Shown here in pieces: positions 33,892 through 36,117 of a DNA stretch of 36,117 bases. The position numbers were made by a program, and so were the translations under genes. How positions within the stretch are numbered: position 1 is the stretch's first letter; each line of letters starts with the position of its first letter. Source of the DNA: Roseibacillus sp. (lineage in GTDB: Bacteria > Verrucomicrobiota > Verrucomicrobiia > Verrucomicrobiales > Akkermansiaceae); NCBI GenBank assembly GCA_028821775.1, contig JAPKFB010000050.1, forward strand, positions 1 to 36,117. Reading direction: 5' to 3'. A model generated the notes under the pieces. It was not told the origin of the DNA, did not search any database, and saw nothing but the letters and a program-made list of their open reading frames with translations.

Positions 33892-33907
<16 letters not shown>
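33272..33907 (+). CDS. Zinc-ribbon protein with a C-terminal membrane helix
   Basis: The protein has 211 aa. The start is GTG 33272, which has a good GGAAGGA ribosome-binding site at 33257-33263 with 8-base spacing; the frame also runs upstream inside the rnd gene. Residues about 28-60 carry two CPxC knuckles (FSCPSCQMVLEVEASLEG and RAPCPGCRTEIAAP), a zinc-ribbon pattern common in planctomycete and verrucomicrobial proteins. A Pro/Ser/Arg-rich disordered stretch (about 60-165) follows. Near the end is one membrane helix (IVTLKIVIAIAITIAIALGV) followed by a basic ITKRSVN. The protein is probably a tail-anchored inner-membrane protein with its zinc ribbon in the cytoplasm. The function is unknown. 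The stop codon lies in the loop of the terminator at 33892-33926. Confidence 0.75.

Positions 33908-36117
<2,210 letters not shown>

Overview
The window is about 60% GC, densely coding and single-copy in character, and it looks like the chromosome of a verrucomicrobium (Verrucomicrobiota, probably order Verrucomicrobiales). The strongest evidence is a five-gene cluster at 19622-27098 that matches, in order and in recognisable sequence, the Akkermansia muciniphila Amuc_1102 to Amuc_1098 pilus-like locus, including a homologue of the immunomodulatory protein Amuc_1100. Supporting evidence is a TIGR04073 exosortase-associated protein, an SHD1-like domain protein, very large LamG/lamin-tail/CotH and PQQ/methyltransferase/malectin secreted proteins, and the 'DxDxDG...DLVNW' C-terminal module seen on many secreted proteins of this phylum. 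All assignments come from reading the sequence and from memory of families; no database was searched.

Layout. 1-111: a 27-bp tandem repeat at the left edge. 112-1224: a nucleotide-cyclase-like domain joined to TPRs. 1391-6115 (minus): a 1574-aa secreted CotH-kinase-like multidomain protein. 6116-6835: a gene-poor gap holding an esterase relic. 6836-10561: a giant secreted PQQ propeller interrupted by a methyltransferase fold. 10720-11181: an orphan ExbD. 11185-12436 (minus): an SHD1-like secreted protein followed by two tiny membrane ORFs. 12607-13233: a shortened phospholipase-D-like protein whose HKD histidine is replaced by Gln. 13357-13785 (minus): the TIGR04073 protein, followed by a good terminator. 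13786-14318: 533 bp with no gene found. 14319-16478 (minus): a conserved hypothetical and an LptF/LptG-type permease. 16680-18683: a DinG/XPD-type iron-sulfur helicase. 18761-19447 (minus): type I 3-dehydroquinate dehydratase. 19622-27098: the pilus/secretin operon, closed by a UUCG terminator. 27226-29436: a single open frame joining dephospho-CoA kinase to transcription terminator Rho. 29575-32061: a repeat-containing secreted protein with its own terminator. 32202-33907: RNase D and a zinc-ribbon membrane protein. 34022 to the right edge: gyrB, truncated by the window.

How the genes work together. The pilus cluster encodes a secreted protein, an actin-like PilM fused to a PilN-like part, two bitopic PilO-like proteins and an outer-membrane secretin. 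Together these look like a trans-envelope alignment complex. No motor ATPase, platform protein, prepilin peptidase or pilin is present in the window. The other genes are housekeeping (aroD, coaE, rho, rnd, gyrB, lptF/G, dinG-like) mixed with lineage-typical secreted proteins. I found no CRISPR array, insertion sequence, prophage or RNA gene that I can support.
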